Source: Lepturacanthus savala (taxonomy: Eukaryota; Chordata; Actinopteri; Scombriformes; Trichiuridae). From it: a stretch of DNA of 64,000 nt. Below, piece by piece: positions 13,434-26,400 of the stretch; the first letter of the stretch is position 1, and every line of letters begins with the position of its first letter. The notes beneath the pieces were generated by a model that worked only from the letters and a program-made list of their open reading frames with translations, did no database searches and had not been told where the DNA came from. The translations under genes and the position numbers were made by a program. The stretch is from positions 4,143,501 through 4,207,500 of the forward strand of contig CM060462.1 in assembly GCA_030544235.1 (NCBI GenBank), read 5' to 3'.

Positions 13434-15693
13434 ATATATATATATATATACACACATTATAGAATTATACCATTCACAGTGTCTGCTACTGCATTGTCTC
13501 TTCAGCTTGAGGGTCACACGGTCCTTGAAAATGTGAACAAAATATTGTCGAGTTGTGTCATAGAGGCTATTTTTGGACAAATACAGCATATATAAATTAT
13601 ATAGTATTAACAGCACAGCAACACTAGAAATTGTTCCTGATCCACGGCAGTTCAATAAACGCTGCAGAGGCTTCAAACTTTGAAGTGAAAGTCAATGCGA
13701 GGGAGGTAACTCACCTCTGTGTTTACATCTTCGGGGAGTTTTTTTTAGTGCTGTTTACAACTAAAAAAGAAAAATGGAGCTCCCTTTATCACTTGTAAGC
13801 CATGAATGATTGCCCGGCACACACTGATGATGACCATCTCCCCTGTGGCATGTCTTATCTTCACTGCACCACTGTGACACAAACTACACAGCTGATATGT
13901 ATTTGCTCTGCATAACATAACAGATAGCTAGACACTTCACTGCTGCATTTTTTAGTAAATCAGATGACCTGCTGCTTGTTTTTCTATGTGATGCTGCTTT
14001 CCACTCTGTGAAGTCAAAACAGGCACATTCTATAGTAAATTATGTTACGTGCCCATCTCCATCTCTTCATGTCCGGAGAGCTCATCAGTAAGCCTGTAGG
14101 CAGAGGGGCTGCACCAATTAAAAACACATCATCAAACCAGGCTTGGAGAATAATGCTGTGCTGTGCCAAAAATACCTTTGCAGCAGCATTTACTGGCCGG
14201 GAGCAGTGAGAGGCAGCATTTCTCCTGTTGGCGAAACCAGGATATTCCTGTCAGATTCTGGTGGAGTCATTTTGAAAGCAGCCAAATAAGCCAGGCAAGG
14301 GTAGAAGAAGGGAGGAGAAGAAGAAGGTGCTTGTTTTACGCTACTGCATCCGTCCTGGTGCTGCCAAGGGAGGGAATGTTGTGAATGACTGAGGCAGCGG
14401 AGCAGCTGAGTGAGACTAACAAGTGGTTGCCATGCAGCAGCAGAGCAAGCGTGCGTGCTTCTGAGGGAGAGACAGAGAAACAGAATGATAATGAGTAGGA
14501 GGCAGCAAGTAAGGCGGCAGTATCTCTGAGAAGAGACATATCACAGCTGGATCCAGCCTCTCCCTCGCTCCTTGTCCTTATCTCTGGCTTTGTGATTTTG
14601 CCCAGCACATGTTGTACGTCAGCTATGGACGGGTTCATGGATATATGTCCGAGGTCGCCGAGGAAGAGGAGTTGCTCGCAAGATACGGCAGCAACAGGTC
14701 TTTGAAGATGACATGATAATGACGGTGAGATGGCTGCTTTTTCTTCCTCAGAATCTGTCAATGCAGTGTCTCTCTCTCTCTTTCACCTCCCTCTCTCCTC
14801 TCTCTCCTCCCTCTCTCCTCTCTCTCTCACCGGGCACACTCGTGCAGTGTCCTCCTCACTGTTCCTTCTCCCTCGTCTGTCTTTCCCAATTCTCTCGGTG
14901 TTCATTCCCCCCGTCTGTCCCCATCCGTATGTACCCTCCCTCTCTCATCCTTCCCCCCCTCCCTTTCCTTTCACTTGGAGCCACCTGCTGCTTGTGTTCA
15001 TATCAAAGATCTGGGAGGAACAGGAGCAGACTTCCACTTGTGTGACCACGACAAATTTGTGATCATGTTTTGCCAGTTCCCGTCGCTCTCTTTTCTAATG
15101 GAATTACACTGTCTGGCAGGCGTCTGCTCACACTCAACAGGTAGAGCCTTTTCTTCTAAAGCAACACGCATCACGTCACGTCTTCACGAGTTTCCTGCTT
15201 TGTTTAACAGCTGGCTATGCACTGCGACACCCTGTATTTCTAACCTGAGTTGAAGGAATGAAGTCACGGCACCGGCTCGCGTTTCCTGCGCCGATGTCCT
15301 GTGGTTGTTGTGACAGAACCATCTCCATCATGCAGTCTTCCTCACTCTTTTGCTCACTCACGTTTGCCTTTTTTTGTAATATTCTGCAGAATTCCCAGAG
15401 GGGCAGAGTGAGAGAGAGACTCCGAACATCTGTTAGATCCACATTTAAAAGAAGCTATTTATAGATACCTGTAAACCCGTTTCTTGGTCAGCTCATCTTG
15501 TATCCTTTATATTTCTGCTAACTGCACCCTTATGTCTCAGTGCATACGTATGTGTTAATAGTGAAGTAGGTCGATTGAACGGGTTCCCGGCACTAATCTG
15601 AAGCATCATATCATCTCTGTCCAGGTAACATGCAGGCTTATAAGCGCCTGACCCTATCAGAGGAGAGATGAGGAACCTCGATGTTGGTTTACC
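10811..15693. other. Intergenic region between myef2 and ctxn2
   Basis: No convincing protein or RNA gene. The first half is AT-rich. A CA/TA microsatellite lies at 13385-13456. From about 14160 to 15060 the sequence becomes richer in GC and pyrimidine (CTCTCC tracts at 14770-14960). This could hold the 5' noncoding exon(s) of ctxn2: a donor-like acg|gtgaga occurs at about 14723, and an acceptor-like ccag at 15621-15624 lies 70 bp before the ctxn2 start. That is inference. Confidence 0.5.
13385..13456. repeat. TA/CA compound microsatellite
   Basis: Alternating TA, then about 12 CA units, then TA again, then CA. Open frames across it encode only Tyr-Ile or Cys-Val runs and are not genes. Confidence 0.9.
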
Positions 15694-15939
15694 ATGTGTA
15701 GCGTCCACTACAACCACTCCCTTGCTGCCATGAGCGGAAACGACATGATGGCGCACTCTCTGACTCTGGAGCAGAAGACAGCCTTTGCGTTCGTGGGGAT
15801 GCTGCTGGTGTTCCTGGGACTGCTGATAGTTCGCTGTTTCAGGATCCTGCTGGACCCCTACAGCAGCATGCCTTCCTCCAACTGGGCCGACGGCATCGAG
15901 GGGCTGGAGAAAGGGACGTTCGAGTACGCCCTCACTTAA
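15694..15939 (+). CDS. ctxn2: Cortexin 2, single-pass membrane protein, complete
   Basis: One open exon gives 81 aa, the usual cortexin length. The N-terminus is short and polar. A conserved core SLTLEQKTAFAFVG leads into one hydrophobic segment (about residues 30-50), followed by RCFRILLDPYSSMPSS and the ending KGTFEYAL. The last two blocks are the cortexin family signature, and the sequence is nearest to CTXN2 in what I recall. The ATG has A at -3; the internal Met 13 (MSGND) is a weaker alternative start. Cortexins are small neuronal membrane proteins whose molecular role is still poorly defined. As in mammals, the coding region is intronless and sits between myef2 and slc12a1. The 5' noncoding exon is not certain. 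Confidence 0.95.
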   Translation: MCSVHYNHSLAAMSGNDMMAHSLTLEQKTAFAFVGMLLVFLGLLIVRCFRILLDPYSSMPSSNWADGIEGLEKGTFEYALT

Positions 15940-16205
15940 CACAGGGACACACATCCATGGATGTCCTCACAAGCAGAAATGCCTATAGATACACACAGAC
16001 CTGCATATACACCAACACCAACATGCTTGCACACACATGCAGACACACATGCGGGCCACAGCCCTGCACCTCACACTGACACATCATTAAGAATCTCTCT
16101 GTGACGGACCCAAAACTAAGAGACTGAAGCTGTGTGTGTTGTTCGCCGTGTTTGCACTGTTAGTTCAGAGCCAGTGTAGAGCCTCCACTTTATTTGACTT
16201 AAATG

Positions 16206-16208
<3 letters not shown>

Positions 16209-16248
<40 letters not shown>
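16209..16248. repeat. (GT)20 microsatellite
   Basis: Uninterrupted GT dinucleotides, 40 bp, about 270 bp downstream of the ctxn2 stop. Confidence 0.95.
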
Positions 16249-16249
<1 letters not shown>

Positions 16250-17341
16250 GGGCCGAGTGTAAGGCAGATGCTGTGTCATATTCTCGGCCCTTCTGCCAGC
16301 GGGTGTGCGTCTCAGCTCATCACATTATGGAAATGGCTGAAGCTCCCTTTAACCCAAACGTACACGCTGGAATGTCTGTAGATGATGCCGACAGGAGGTG
16401 GACTCTGTGGTGCAGTGGGATTACTCAGACGTAGTTTGAAGACTCAGGGACAAGATTCCTTATATGAACTAAGAATGGGGGGGGGAGTGGTTGCACATCT
16501 GCACAGCAGAGCTGTTCTGCACAAGAATGTACTGTATATGGTTGGATACAGGGTATTATGTCAAACTAGTGCTTTGTGTGGACAAATCAAATCCAATCTG
16601 TTGGCGATTCAAATGGAAGCTGCTGCCGCTGCTGCTGTGTTCTGACAGGTCCTTTTCATGGTGTCTTGATTTTCGAAGTCATGCAATGAAAGGCAACTGA
16701 AGAATCTGTGATTTACATTACAGTTACTGTTTCTAAAACAACTCTCTGAGTTTGTATAGCGCTGCTTTGTGTGAATGATGGTTTACTGTATGTTGTCTTA
16801 GTGAAAGGACAAAACACAACTGTTTACTGTAGACAGCGTCTGTCTGCGAAGACAAACGATCTCTGGACCGTCGATTGCTCTGTCTGTCAAGTGTTCTGTG
16901 TGAAGGTTGGCTGATGGGATCAAGCCAAAGAACTTTTTAAGAGAAATGCGATTTAGAAACAAGGAAGGACTCTATCTCTCTCTCTTAGCGCTGCTAGTTT
17001 TCTAAAGACAAGGAGAAACTCTAACTACCTGTCTGCAGAGGAAAAGGTCACATGGAAAACAGAGGTGGGATGCCTGTCAGCGCTGCACATGAATATCTTT
17101 CTCCTCCTTTTCTCAGCCATTTTCACCCGTCCTCATCTGCTCTCTTCCTTCCAGACAGAGGAAGACAGGACCGTCCCAGACAGACATTCTGTAACAAGGC
17201 AGACGGGTCAAAGTCTCGAGTGTTCCTTTGCTAATTTTTATGGTCCACAGTTTCTCCTTAGTGCTGTGAATCTGCCTTACTGTGACCTTCAACGGGTTTA
17301 TGTGCCTTCATCTAGAAACATTAGAGCACCTGTGCGTGCAT

Positions 17342-17390
17342 CTGTGTGTGTGTGTGTGTGTGCGCGCGTGCGTGCGTGTGTGTGTGTGTG
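17342..17390. repeat. GT/GC microsatellite
   Basis: GT repeat interrupted by GCGCGCGTGCGTGC. It is alternating purine-pyrimidine throughout, so Z-DNA-prone by composition. Confidence 0.9.
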
Positions 17391-17689
17391 GCATATCATG
17401 ATGACAGATGCATCTCCTGACCTGTTGCTTGCTCAGCTGGTGGTAGAGAGTTCTCATTGATATAGATTTGATTCAATGATATAAATAAATAGAATTTCTT
17501 CACTTTAAAATATTGTTGGTCAAATTTGTGTTTCATGGGTTATTGCAGAAACATCCATTTTACACCTATGTTGAATGACAAAGCAGCTGTGTTTAAACTG
17601 TGGAGGTCTGCCAGCCAATGTTGCATCCAGTGGGGTTAACAGATTTCATTAGGGCAATACCTGAAAAAAAGAAAGGACTAACATTGTGA

Positions 17690-18929
17690 CAGTAGCTGTG
17701 TTTACGGGGACCCTAATATTTAAATTTTAATCAGATTAATAGCTCAATCAAGGCGACACGGTGGTGCGGTGGTTAACGCTGTTGCCTCACAGCAAGAACG
17801 TTGCAGGTTCAAGGCCTCCTTGGTCTAGGACCTTTCTGTGTGGAGTTTGCCTGTTCTCCTCATATCTGCATGGGTTCTCTCTAGGTTCTCCAGCTTCCTC
17901 CCACGGTCCAAAAACCTGCTGAGGTTAATTTAAGACTCTAAATTGCCCATGTGAGGTGTGAGTGAATGGTGTGTGTGCCCCACGATTGTATGGGGTGTAT
18001 CCCTGCCTCTCGCCTGCATTGTGCTGGGATTGGCTCCAGCAGACCCCCGTGACCCTAATGAGGAATAAGCTGGTATATAAGATGAATGAATAATAGCTCA
18101 ATCAGGATCCAAAAAATCCTCATGTGACCACCTCAATTGGAAGAGACTGATCCAATTGGAAAGAATTTTCATTCTGGTTGACAGGGTGGATTATCGTTGT
18201 GATAATCTGAGCCAAAGGAAAATAATAATCATGTAAACACTTGATTTGATTATCCTCTGTGTATACCCATCAGGGCTTTCCCTGATAAAAGAAGAAGACA
18301 ATAAAACAAAAGCATGGCCGTAGAAAGTGGTGGCAAAGATACTGACAAACAATCAGTGAGCAGGAGAACTAGGAGATCTGCTGTATTTTAAGAGTTATTT
18401 ATTTATTTTATTCATCTGTGCCCAGAGGATCAGGATCAGGTCAGCGACATCCAGATTTACCGAAAGTGAACAAAGGTGAAGCATATATAGGACTTATGTC
18501 AGTTCACTTATCTGATTTAACAGAACAATAGTAACTAAAACAATCTTCCTATAAGACTTCATCATCACTACACAAAGAGTGACTGTTGATCTAAATCACC
18601 TCCCTGAACTCTGGCCTAACCATTGACTATCATTCTTCTGTGATGAGAGGTTGAAAGTTAACAAAGTCCACAGCCATTTAAAACACCTCATCATTCTTTA
18701 GAATACATTAAAAATACTCACAATTATGATATCTTCATCACAGGAGAAACAGAACTCCCCTTTTTTTTTGCGTGAGAACATTTCTCTCTGAGTGAAATGA
18801 CCTAGAAGAAGCAGCCATAAGTAGCAGCCATAATGAGAACTGTTGGAATTATTCAAATGCTCAGGAAAGGAGAATCTGAATAATTTCAGTCAGTTTTAAG
18901 AAATATCGTCCATGTAACCTCAGCTACTG
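17690..18929. mobile_element. Old DNA-transposon-like element with inverted ends, split by a SINE
   Basis: The left end CAGTAGCTGTGTTTAC and the right end (its reverse complement reads CAGTAGCTGAGGTTAC) form imperfect terminal inverted repeats of about 21 bp. There is no transposase ORF inside. A SINE (17751-18090) interrupts it. The superfamily is not assigned. Confidence 0.6.
17751..18090 (+). mobile_element. tRNA-derived SINE-like insertion with 14-bp target-site duplication
   Basis: The 340-bp element starts GGCGACACGG, has an A-box-like TGGTGCGGTGG and a B-box-like GGTTCAAGGCC, and ends in a GAATGAA-type tail. It is flanked by perfect 14-bp direct repeats TAATAGCTCAATCA at 17737-17750 and 18091-18104. 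Variable-length duplications plus a simple tail are the hallmark of LINE-mediated retroposition. Similar sequence is abundant in fish genomes. A truncated opposite-strand copy lies at 45821-45917. Confidence 0.8.
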
Positions 18930-19596
18930 AGGAGTCGATTCTTACAGATGTTTAGGATACATACTGGCATCCACTGACCGACTGATACTAAGATGGTGCT
19001 GCAGGGGTCAAAGGTTAGGCCTCTGGGCACACCTCTCTTGGCACACGTCATTCGTCAGGAATGCATCATTCATTATTGCACCATTATCTCTATCACCTGT
19101 CTGACATCCTTATCTGAAATCTATTTTTAGAGGGAAAAAACACTTCCCTCTTTTACTCTTCAACCTACAAGTCCACTGACCTTAAAAAATAACTTCTACC
19201 AAGTGTTGTAAATCAATCACATTTTAGCAAACATATCTGTTTTGCTGTGTGTTTTCATATCAGCATGCACTATGTTGCCCTGGCTGCATACGTAAAGTCT
19301 ATCAACGATCACTTTCCCTTTTTTCATTGTAATGAAGGTAGACACGACTCTACCCAACCTTATCTCTGGGAGATAATTTAAAACTGGCCTACAGTGATTC
19401 TGTGAATTTCATTTAATTTAATTTCTATTTCATTTATTCATTCTCGTAAAATACATTGAGGTTTCCCTTATGTGCCGACAAGATTAAAGACATATTAATA
19501 CAAGCAACCCAGAATAAAGATTTATTAATTACAGAATAAGAAAAAGTATAGCATTTATTTTAAACATTTGCAACTGAGGCAGAAAATCAAAGTCCT

Positions 19597-19746
<150 letters not shown>

Positions 19747-22339
19747 CATGTTATAGAAGCCTTGTTATATAGCAAAGGGACAACGAGTCAGTCCAATAGT
19801 GAACCTTAGCTCCTGCTGATTATCAATCATTAGTTTATTACTTTTGGTCTTCGGACCTCACAGGCTGTCCTTGTGATAAGACCAGAAGATACAATAACCT
19901 TTCATTTACCGAACCATCTCAACTTATTGTGACAATACAATAAAGGCTTTTAATGCACGAGTAAATTTCCAAAAATCTCTCGAGACAAAAACGCTTCACC
20001 AAAGTGGTGAAGCGGCGAGGTGCTGCAGCTTATGTGTTTTTTGATATAAGTTGAAAAGACTGCACTAACGACTTACACAATTGTTGTGTATTTTTTTTGT
20101 TACCACAGATGCTGCAAAGGCTGCTCTGTTTTGTCAGATAAACTGGATCCAGTCTTTAATTTCAAATCTGAAGTCTGAGATTTGTCAGATATCACATGCA
20201 GGTTCAAACTAGATCTGATGCCTGCCAAGACAGCTCAGTTTGTCTTGGATTTCAGGCTTGGACTGAACTCTAATGATCACCTCCAGAGGCCTGTGTGGAT
20301 AGATAGGTCAATGATTACCTACCATGACATAAATGAATGTTTGAGAACAATAATTAATGATTATAAAGCTCTTATGTTTAATAATTCACTTTAATTGATC
20401 ATTTGAAATAATCCACTTGGTTGTTGGCCAAGAAAAGAGACATTTTTTTATAATTACAATTGTCAACTTATCGTAAAAGAAAGCAGGATCAACTGTGTTT
20501 AAACATTATTTATTTAGTATGTATACCAGTTAAGTATGAAGCATTGAAACTTTTTAAAATGTCAGTATCCTTGATAATATTATCACAATTCTCTAAAAAC
20601 TTAACAGTTTGACAACATCTAAAACACATGTATGATATGAGTTGGTTTATATGCAGGATCAGCAGACCACAGTCCTGCAGGTGTGAATTCACACCTTGTA
20701 AATGTTGGGATTGCTTGTTTCAGTCCAAGATGGATTATTGTATCAACATGTAAGCAAAAAATATGTTGTGTAAAAGATTGTAAAAGTCAGTAAAATAACA
20801 AAAATAACAATACGTCATTTTCCATAATTATAATACATTTCATAGCCTTTTACATGAAATCTTGTGTATTTTTTGTCTTTTAATAATAAATAAGTGTATT
20901 TCCACATATAAACAAAGCAGTTAAATTTTCCATAACATGTACTGACTGAACTTAAATGGAGTAAAATAATTTTATATGAAAGGTTCTATATTAATCTATA
21001 TTTAAAGTAATAAAATGATGCATTTGATAGTTTAAAATGCTGTTAAACAGGTAATCAGGTTTATAATTGCATCAATCTTTTTAATTTAAGATTATATTAA
21101 GTGTAATATCAATTACATATATTACATGTTACTTCACATTATACCTGTACATTTACAGGATATTTTGTTCATTCATAAATTTTTTCCCAAAACAGATGAA
21201 GTATAGGCTTTACCCACCAGTCATTTAAGGTGTAAGATGTGTGTTGGTATATGCATTTACTTTTTTCACGTTGCAGAGCAGTATCTTGTTTAATAAATAC
21301 TGCAAAAGGATTTTTTTAAGCCCTGTGGACATTAGTGCCTTATGTAGTCCATAGAAAAATGCATCCGATGACCACAGAGGCTCAGCGGTTCTCAGAGGAG
21401 ACCCACAGACTCTGAATTTACTCAAGCAGAGCAGACACAAGTCTAGCACCTCTGATATTAAAAAAAGGAATCACCTTCAAGTCCAAAGGGTGGAAGAGTC
21501 AGCATGGCACTAAAAAGACTGCAATGTAGCATTAGATTAGATCGTGCTGTGTCTGAAACAAAATAACAAACATGCGAGAGGACATTAAGGATACAGATAT
21601 CGAACAGCACAGACAGAAGGGCAGAGCTGTCCTGCAGAAGACACCTCTCTCTCTCCAGCATGACTCAGTCAGTATAAAACCTGGAGGAAATGCCAACAAC
21701 TTTGAACCACCGTGTTCCGAATGTGATAAGAATTGTTCGATTGATTGCCTCTTTTCAATCTTCACGTAAAATCATGTGCTCGACTATTTTTCTCAGCCAA
21801 GGTCAGATGTGGAGTCATTAGCCTGCCTTCACCGAGAGCATAAATCACGGGTGTATCAGTAATAAGGAAGTTTACCTGTTAAAAGCTCTTTAAAGGCAGT
21901 TTAGGAGTCATGTGGTAGAAGTGCCTCCAGCATGTTCCTGTCATTCATTCAGTCCCATATTAACTTTTATTTTATGGCCATTTCTATTCTTACGGTTAAT
22001 CTGTGGCAAAGAACAATATGAGAGACAATCGGTATGTAAGTATCTTTAAGCACATGATTGATTTTCAGCTTGTTATCGAGCTGGTCCTACCGATTATATT
22101 CTGTTAAATGTAAACAGCGGTGAAAGGAAGTCTTTTAATTTCATTCATTTTCATCCAGGTTTGTCCTGCTCATTCTGTTCTCTCAATAAAAGATTTTATG
22201 CCAGGATGAGTGTGTGTTATCTTGGGCTGTATAAACGTATAAATTATATCCAAACAGACGGAGACTCTGATGCATCTGTTTATGAGCATCTGCATAAAAA
22301 CACCTTCAAGAAAGGTAGTTCAAGAGTGGACTTCAGTTC

Positions 22340-22760
22340 CAGAAGTGGAGAGTAAACAAAGTGCATTTACTCAAGTACAATTTTGAGGTGCTTGCACTGC
22401 ACTTGAGTACTTTCATTTGATGTTAATTTATTCTTCCAATAGAATTGGAAGAGATTTATATTCTATTAAATTGTCTCTTTCCTTTTTAAATGTGCAATGC
22501 ACTTTGTGTGAAAGTTGTCAAATATTATGATATATTACTTACTTACATATCTTGAATTGGCTCGGTATTGATAAACTAAATCATTAAAATGTTCTCATAT
22601 CTGTTAATTGATAAGTAGGATAATAAATGTTAATAATGAAACAAGGTTTGCATACTGAGTACTTTTACTTTTAACACTTACAAAGTACATTTTCTGATAA
22701 GGTTTCTGTACTTGTATTTAAGGAGCATTTTCAATTCCACACTTCTTCCTGTTAGTATTT
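22340..22760 (+). mobile_element. Diverged CAGTGGTGGAA-family nonautonomous element
   Basis: It contains the recurring TTTACTCAAGTAC, TTGAGTACTTTCATTTGATG and ACTTTTACTTTTAACACTTAC blocks seen in other copies in the window (26580-27075, 31160-31325, 53575-53720, 58879-59815). The ends are degraded. No coding content. Confidence 0.5.
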
Positions 22761-23089
22761 TTTGATGACAGTAATTCTACTTTTACCGTGAAATGTATTT
22801 TTCCTTTATCTGTAGCGAACATAGTCACACATATCATTCCAGGTCTGTAACCTTGAAAATTTTCCTACTTAGTTATGAGAGATCTCTTTCAGTGGGAACT
22901 TCCATGAGGATGTTTCCGGATGATTCACCCAAAGGTGGTTCTATAAAAAATACTGACCACAGCCCCATAAACTGCAGCCACAGAACAGCTTGTGCCATTT
23001 CCCTGCACTTCAGACAATAATATTAGTAATCAATTCTTTAGAACTGCAGCAATGAGCACCTTTATCTCTCGTTCGGCGTTTATGACTTG

Positions 23090-23102
23090 GTTAATTGTTA
23101 AG
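23090..23102. promoter_or_regulatory. HNF1-like site upstream of slc12a1
   Basis: GTTAATTGTTAAG matches 10 of 12 defined positions of the HNF1 palindrome GTTAATNATTAAC. It lies about 130 bp upstream of the TATA box. HNF1B is an established regulator of kidney tubule genes, including SLC12A1. Occupancy here is inferred. Confidence 0.45.
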
Positions 23103-23227
23103 CAATGCCTTTGTGTCCCTTTCGGATGGAGCAAGGACATTTGTGACACCCCTGGTCCAATTTTCTGAGGGTTGATCCAAGAATTAGCCAATAGCTGACA
23201 GCCAGTGTTTGACCCTGGTCTACAGAC

Positions 23228-23233
23228 TATAAA
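23228..23233 (+). promoter_or_regulatory. TATA box of slc12a1
   Basis: TATAAA lies about 200 bp upstream of the slc12a1 ATG. A start site near 23258-23262 would give a 5' UTR of about 170 nt in the same exon as the ATG. A splice acceptor-like tctcctgcag just before the ATG (ending 23426) leaves open an upstream exon instead. Confidence 0.5.
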
Positions 23234-23431
23234 GGTTGAACATCTGAGACTAACTGAGCCTTTGCACAAGGAGCAGAAGAGCTCTCAATGATCCTATTGT
23301 AGTCTACATATAAAAAAAAAAACAGGATAACCACAACGGTTGATGCTCTGCTCTTTTTGTTGGATAACTGAGGACTGCAGACCTGCACAGCTGTTTCATC
23401 CTTTAAATCTGAGAGTCTCCTGCAGCAACTG

Positions 23432-26400
23432 ATGGAGAGGCTTAAGTCTAACGGAGGGGAGCATATTAACCCCGCGTACGATGCCACGCTGGACGGGCCT
23501 CCCGTCTATGAGGATGCCAACAAGGAGCACCGCACCGTCCGCCCATCGGTGGTCAGTGCTTTCGGTCATGACACTTTGGACAGAGTGCCCAGCATTGACT
23601 TCTACCGTAACGCGGGCAGCGTGAGCGGTCACCGGGCCGTGCGACCTTCCCTCCAGGAGCTCCACGAAGTCTTCCAGAAGGTGAGTGAGAAACGTCCACG
23701 ACCTGCATGTTCTCTACTTGTCTCTCTGCTTTCCCTGCGACAGCACATTTGTCTGTCACGTCTTCTGCAGAAAGTAGTTTGCACCTGGTTTATTATTTTC
23801 CCCTAAATTCAAGTCTGTCATGTAACAGTCTTACCTGCTCTTGCAGGACACAGACTGAAGAAAGAATTAAAAAGGACAAGGAATGGGGATGCTTGGCATA
23901 CTTTTAGTGCTTTTTATTAAATGGTTATACTGCCCTGTCTTGCAAAAGAAAAGGGGTTAGAGGTCATTTGAGTTGTATAGGTTAGTATTTCTGAACTTCA
24001 TGCTTTAACAATGCTTTAAAACAATCATAGATCTTCCCTCATTCTTCTCCAGCAATAAATAAAATAAAGACATATTGATATATAAGATATAGTCAAAAGT
24101 CAAAGTCAATTATTGTTCCAAAGGGGAAAATGGTTTGTGGCTGAAGTCATTTGCAGACACACAATATAAAACACACAAATAACACCTAAACAACAACCAA
24201 CCAGCTTTAGAGTTGATCAATCAATAGGAGATTTTACCCCATACACAGCACAGATTGCTCATTCTGCCTAAGTGATAGACAGAATGAGCAGAATGTGCAA
24301 ATAAGCAATCAGTACAAATACTGTCACTGTTTAGCACAATCTGATGTTTAACACTTGAATGGTGTGAAATGGCAAAGATCTATCAGTCAATAATGAGATT
24401 TCTTGATTTAATTTTCTTGATTTTTCAAGTTAAAATTGCATTGGCTGTGTTCTCTCCATGTTTCTCTTCAGTTCAGGAGCCAACAGGGTGATCTGCAGTT
24501 CTATCTGTGCATTACAGGCAACCAGAACATTTTGTAGCCCGTTTGTGTACCTGTACATTTTTTATATCAACAATTTTACTTTCATTTATAAAAAGTGCAC
24601 TTGGTACTTTTTTAATAGATTTAAATTGAAAAAATATAGACGAAAAACAAAAGGTTCCCCAAGTAATTACATATTGTTCATATCCTGACTCAAAATCGGT
24701 CCCAATACCACACAACTGGGAAAGAAAGAAAGAAAGAACGAAAGAAAGAAAGAAAGCTTCTCTATGTAGAATTGTTGCACCCTTTCCACCACAGAAAAGA
24801 ATTGAGCATAAAACTTCATAATATTGATCCTTTTTTTCTTCATATAGATGTATCCTAGTTCCAGCTGTTAAAACACATTTACATGTTTCTTGTCTCATAT
24901 TTTCTCCTGTTTTCCCACAGAATGGGGCGATCTCTGTGCCGGACACCGTGGAGGACAGCGGGGAGGGGAGTGACGGGACCCCCTCTGACGACCTGGAGTC
25001 CGCCATTCCTTCTGACATCAACAAAGGAGTAGTGAAGTTTGGCTGGATAAGGGGTGTCCTGGTGAGTTATGTCAGGTCATGACAGGCTCCCTCTGCTTTA
25101 TAGAAACAGGGACGCTCTGCATAAGCGTGACCTGCCAAGTGGGAGCTCTGTGTCTCGATTACACAGCGGTGCCAAATGGGGCTTCAGGACCAGAGTCTGG
25201 GAGTAAGAGCTGCTGGCTCATCTTTGTTAATGGGGTCATAGAGGCTCTAGTTTGTCATTGAAATTGTGGTTTTGACACCAGCTTGGAAGACATAGAGCTT
25301 ACACTGTTGTTGTGATCCACAGGTGAGATGCATGCTGAATATCTGGGGAGTGATGCTGTTCATCCGGCTGTCCTGGGTGTTTGGACAGGCAGGCTGGGGT
25401 GAGTCAGAGAGACACACGTGTTGGGGACATGGAGCATGAGTCAATCTGTCAATAGACAATCGACCTGTTCATTTGTTTTTGCCACTTATGGCCGCCATCT
25501 TTTAGTTAGTTCCATGCTCTCAGTTTTTTTTCCTTTTCTTCCATACAGTTTTCAAAGCTGTTGCTATTATTGGCCTCATAAAGCATATTAAGCCCATTGA
25601 GATTCTGTATGAATCATGACTATGTACATAGTCGATAAATTATCCTCAAATGTCTTTTACCAACATTCACCTACAAAGCAAAGATATTAAGTTTACCATA
25701 GAGGACATTCACATGGGAGGATAACAAATAAATAAATTAAAACATGTAATTAAATTAAAAATAACTCAATTATTTTTAATTAAACAATGAATAGTTTATC
25801 AAAGTAGTTTGTGATTCATTTAACAGTTGGCAGCTAACTCTGTAACTTTACAAGCATACGTAGACTTGGAGTGTGAGTCTACCTGTCCTGCCATGATTCC
25901 CTCCACTGAACCACGGGTTCAAAGTGGTGTCTGGAGGAACAGCAGCCAAATCAGGATGTGATACGTCAGGGCAGCTGTTGGCACTAATTCTGGGGACTGG
26001 GGACAATTAAGGGATTATAGTCTTTCACTCATTAGCAGAGTGATTAATTTGAACCAGATTCAACTGAACAAGCTTTTCTGCATTCCCTATAACGATCTGA
26101 ACCTGCTGAAGTTGCTGCCATTGTGCACAGTGTGTGTGTGTAAGAAGCGGAGAGAAAAGGGAAATTGTGTGAATGACTTCATGAGCCTGTTCATTGATTA
26201 ATAACTTATTGATCCAGCTTTTGTTCAGGCAGCTTAAACTAAATGGTTTAGAGAAGCAGAGAAAACCAGAGGCAGCAGACGACTCCTCCGGGACTGTGAA
26301 TCCCGCTTCGGTTTTCATTCCACAATCCAAATGTTTAATGACTGATCACCAGAATGAAACTCCTGCAAATTGTATTTTTGAGCTGTTACATGTGCCCATT

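Noticed and set aside
14713..15062. Two overlapping 110-aa plus-strand ORFs
   Set aside because: Ser/Leu/Pro-rich products of CTCTCC tracts, no domain, two frames equally open; at best 5' noncoding sequence of ctxn2.
17751..17830. tRNA gene
   Set aside because: A- and B-box-like sequences are present but no cloverleaf can be drawn and a long tail follows; it is a SINE head.
23396..23759. Minus-strand ORFs over slc12a1 exon 1
   Set aside because: The plus strand encodes the recognisable NKCC2 N-terminus with a proper donor; the antisense frames are shadows.
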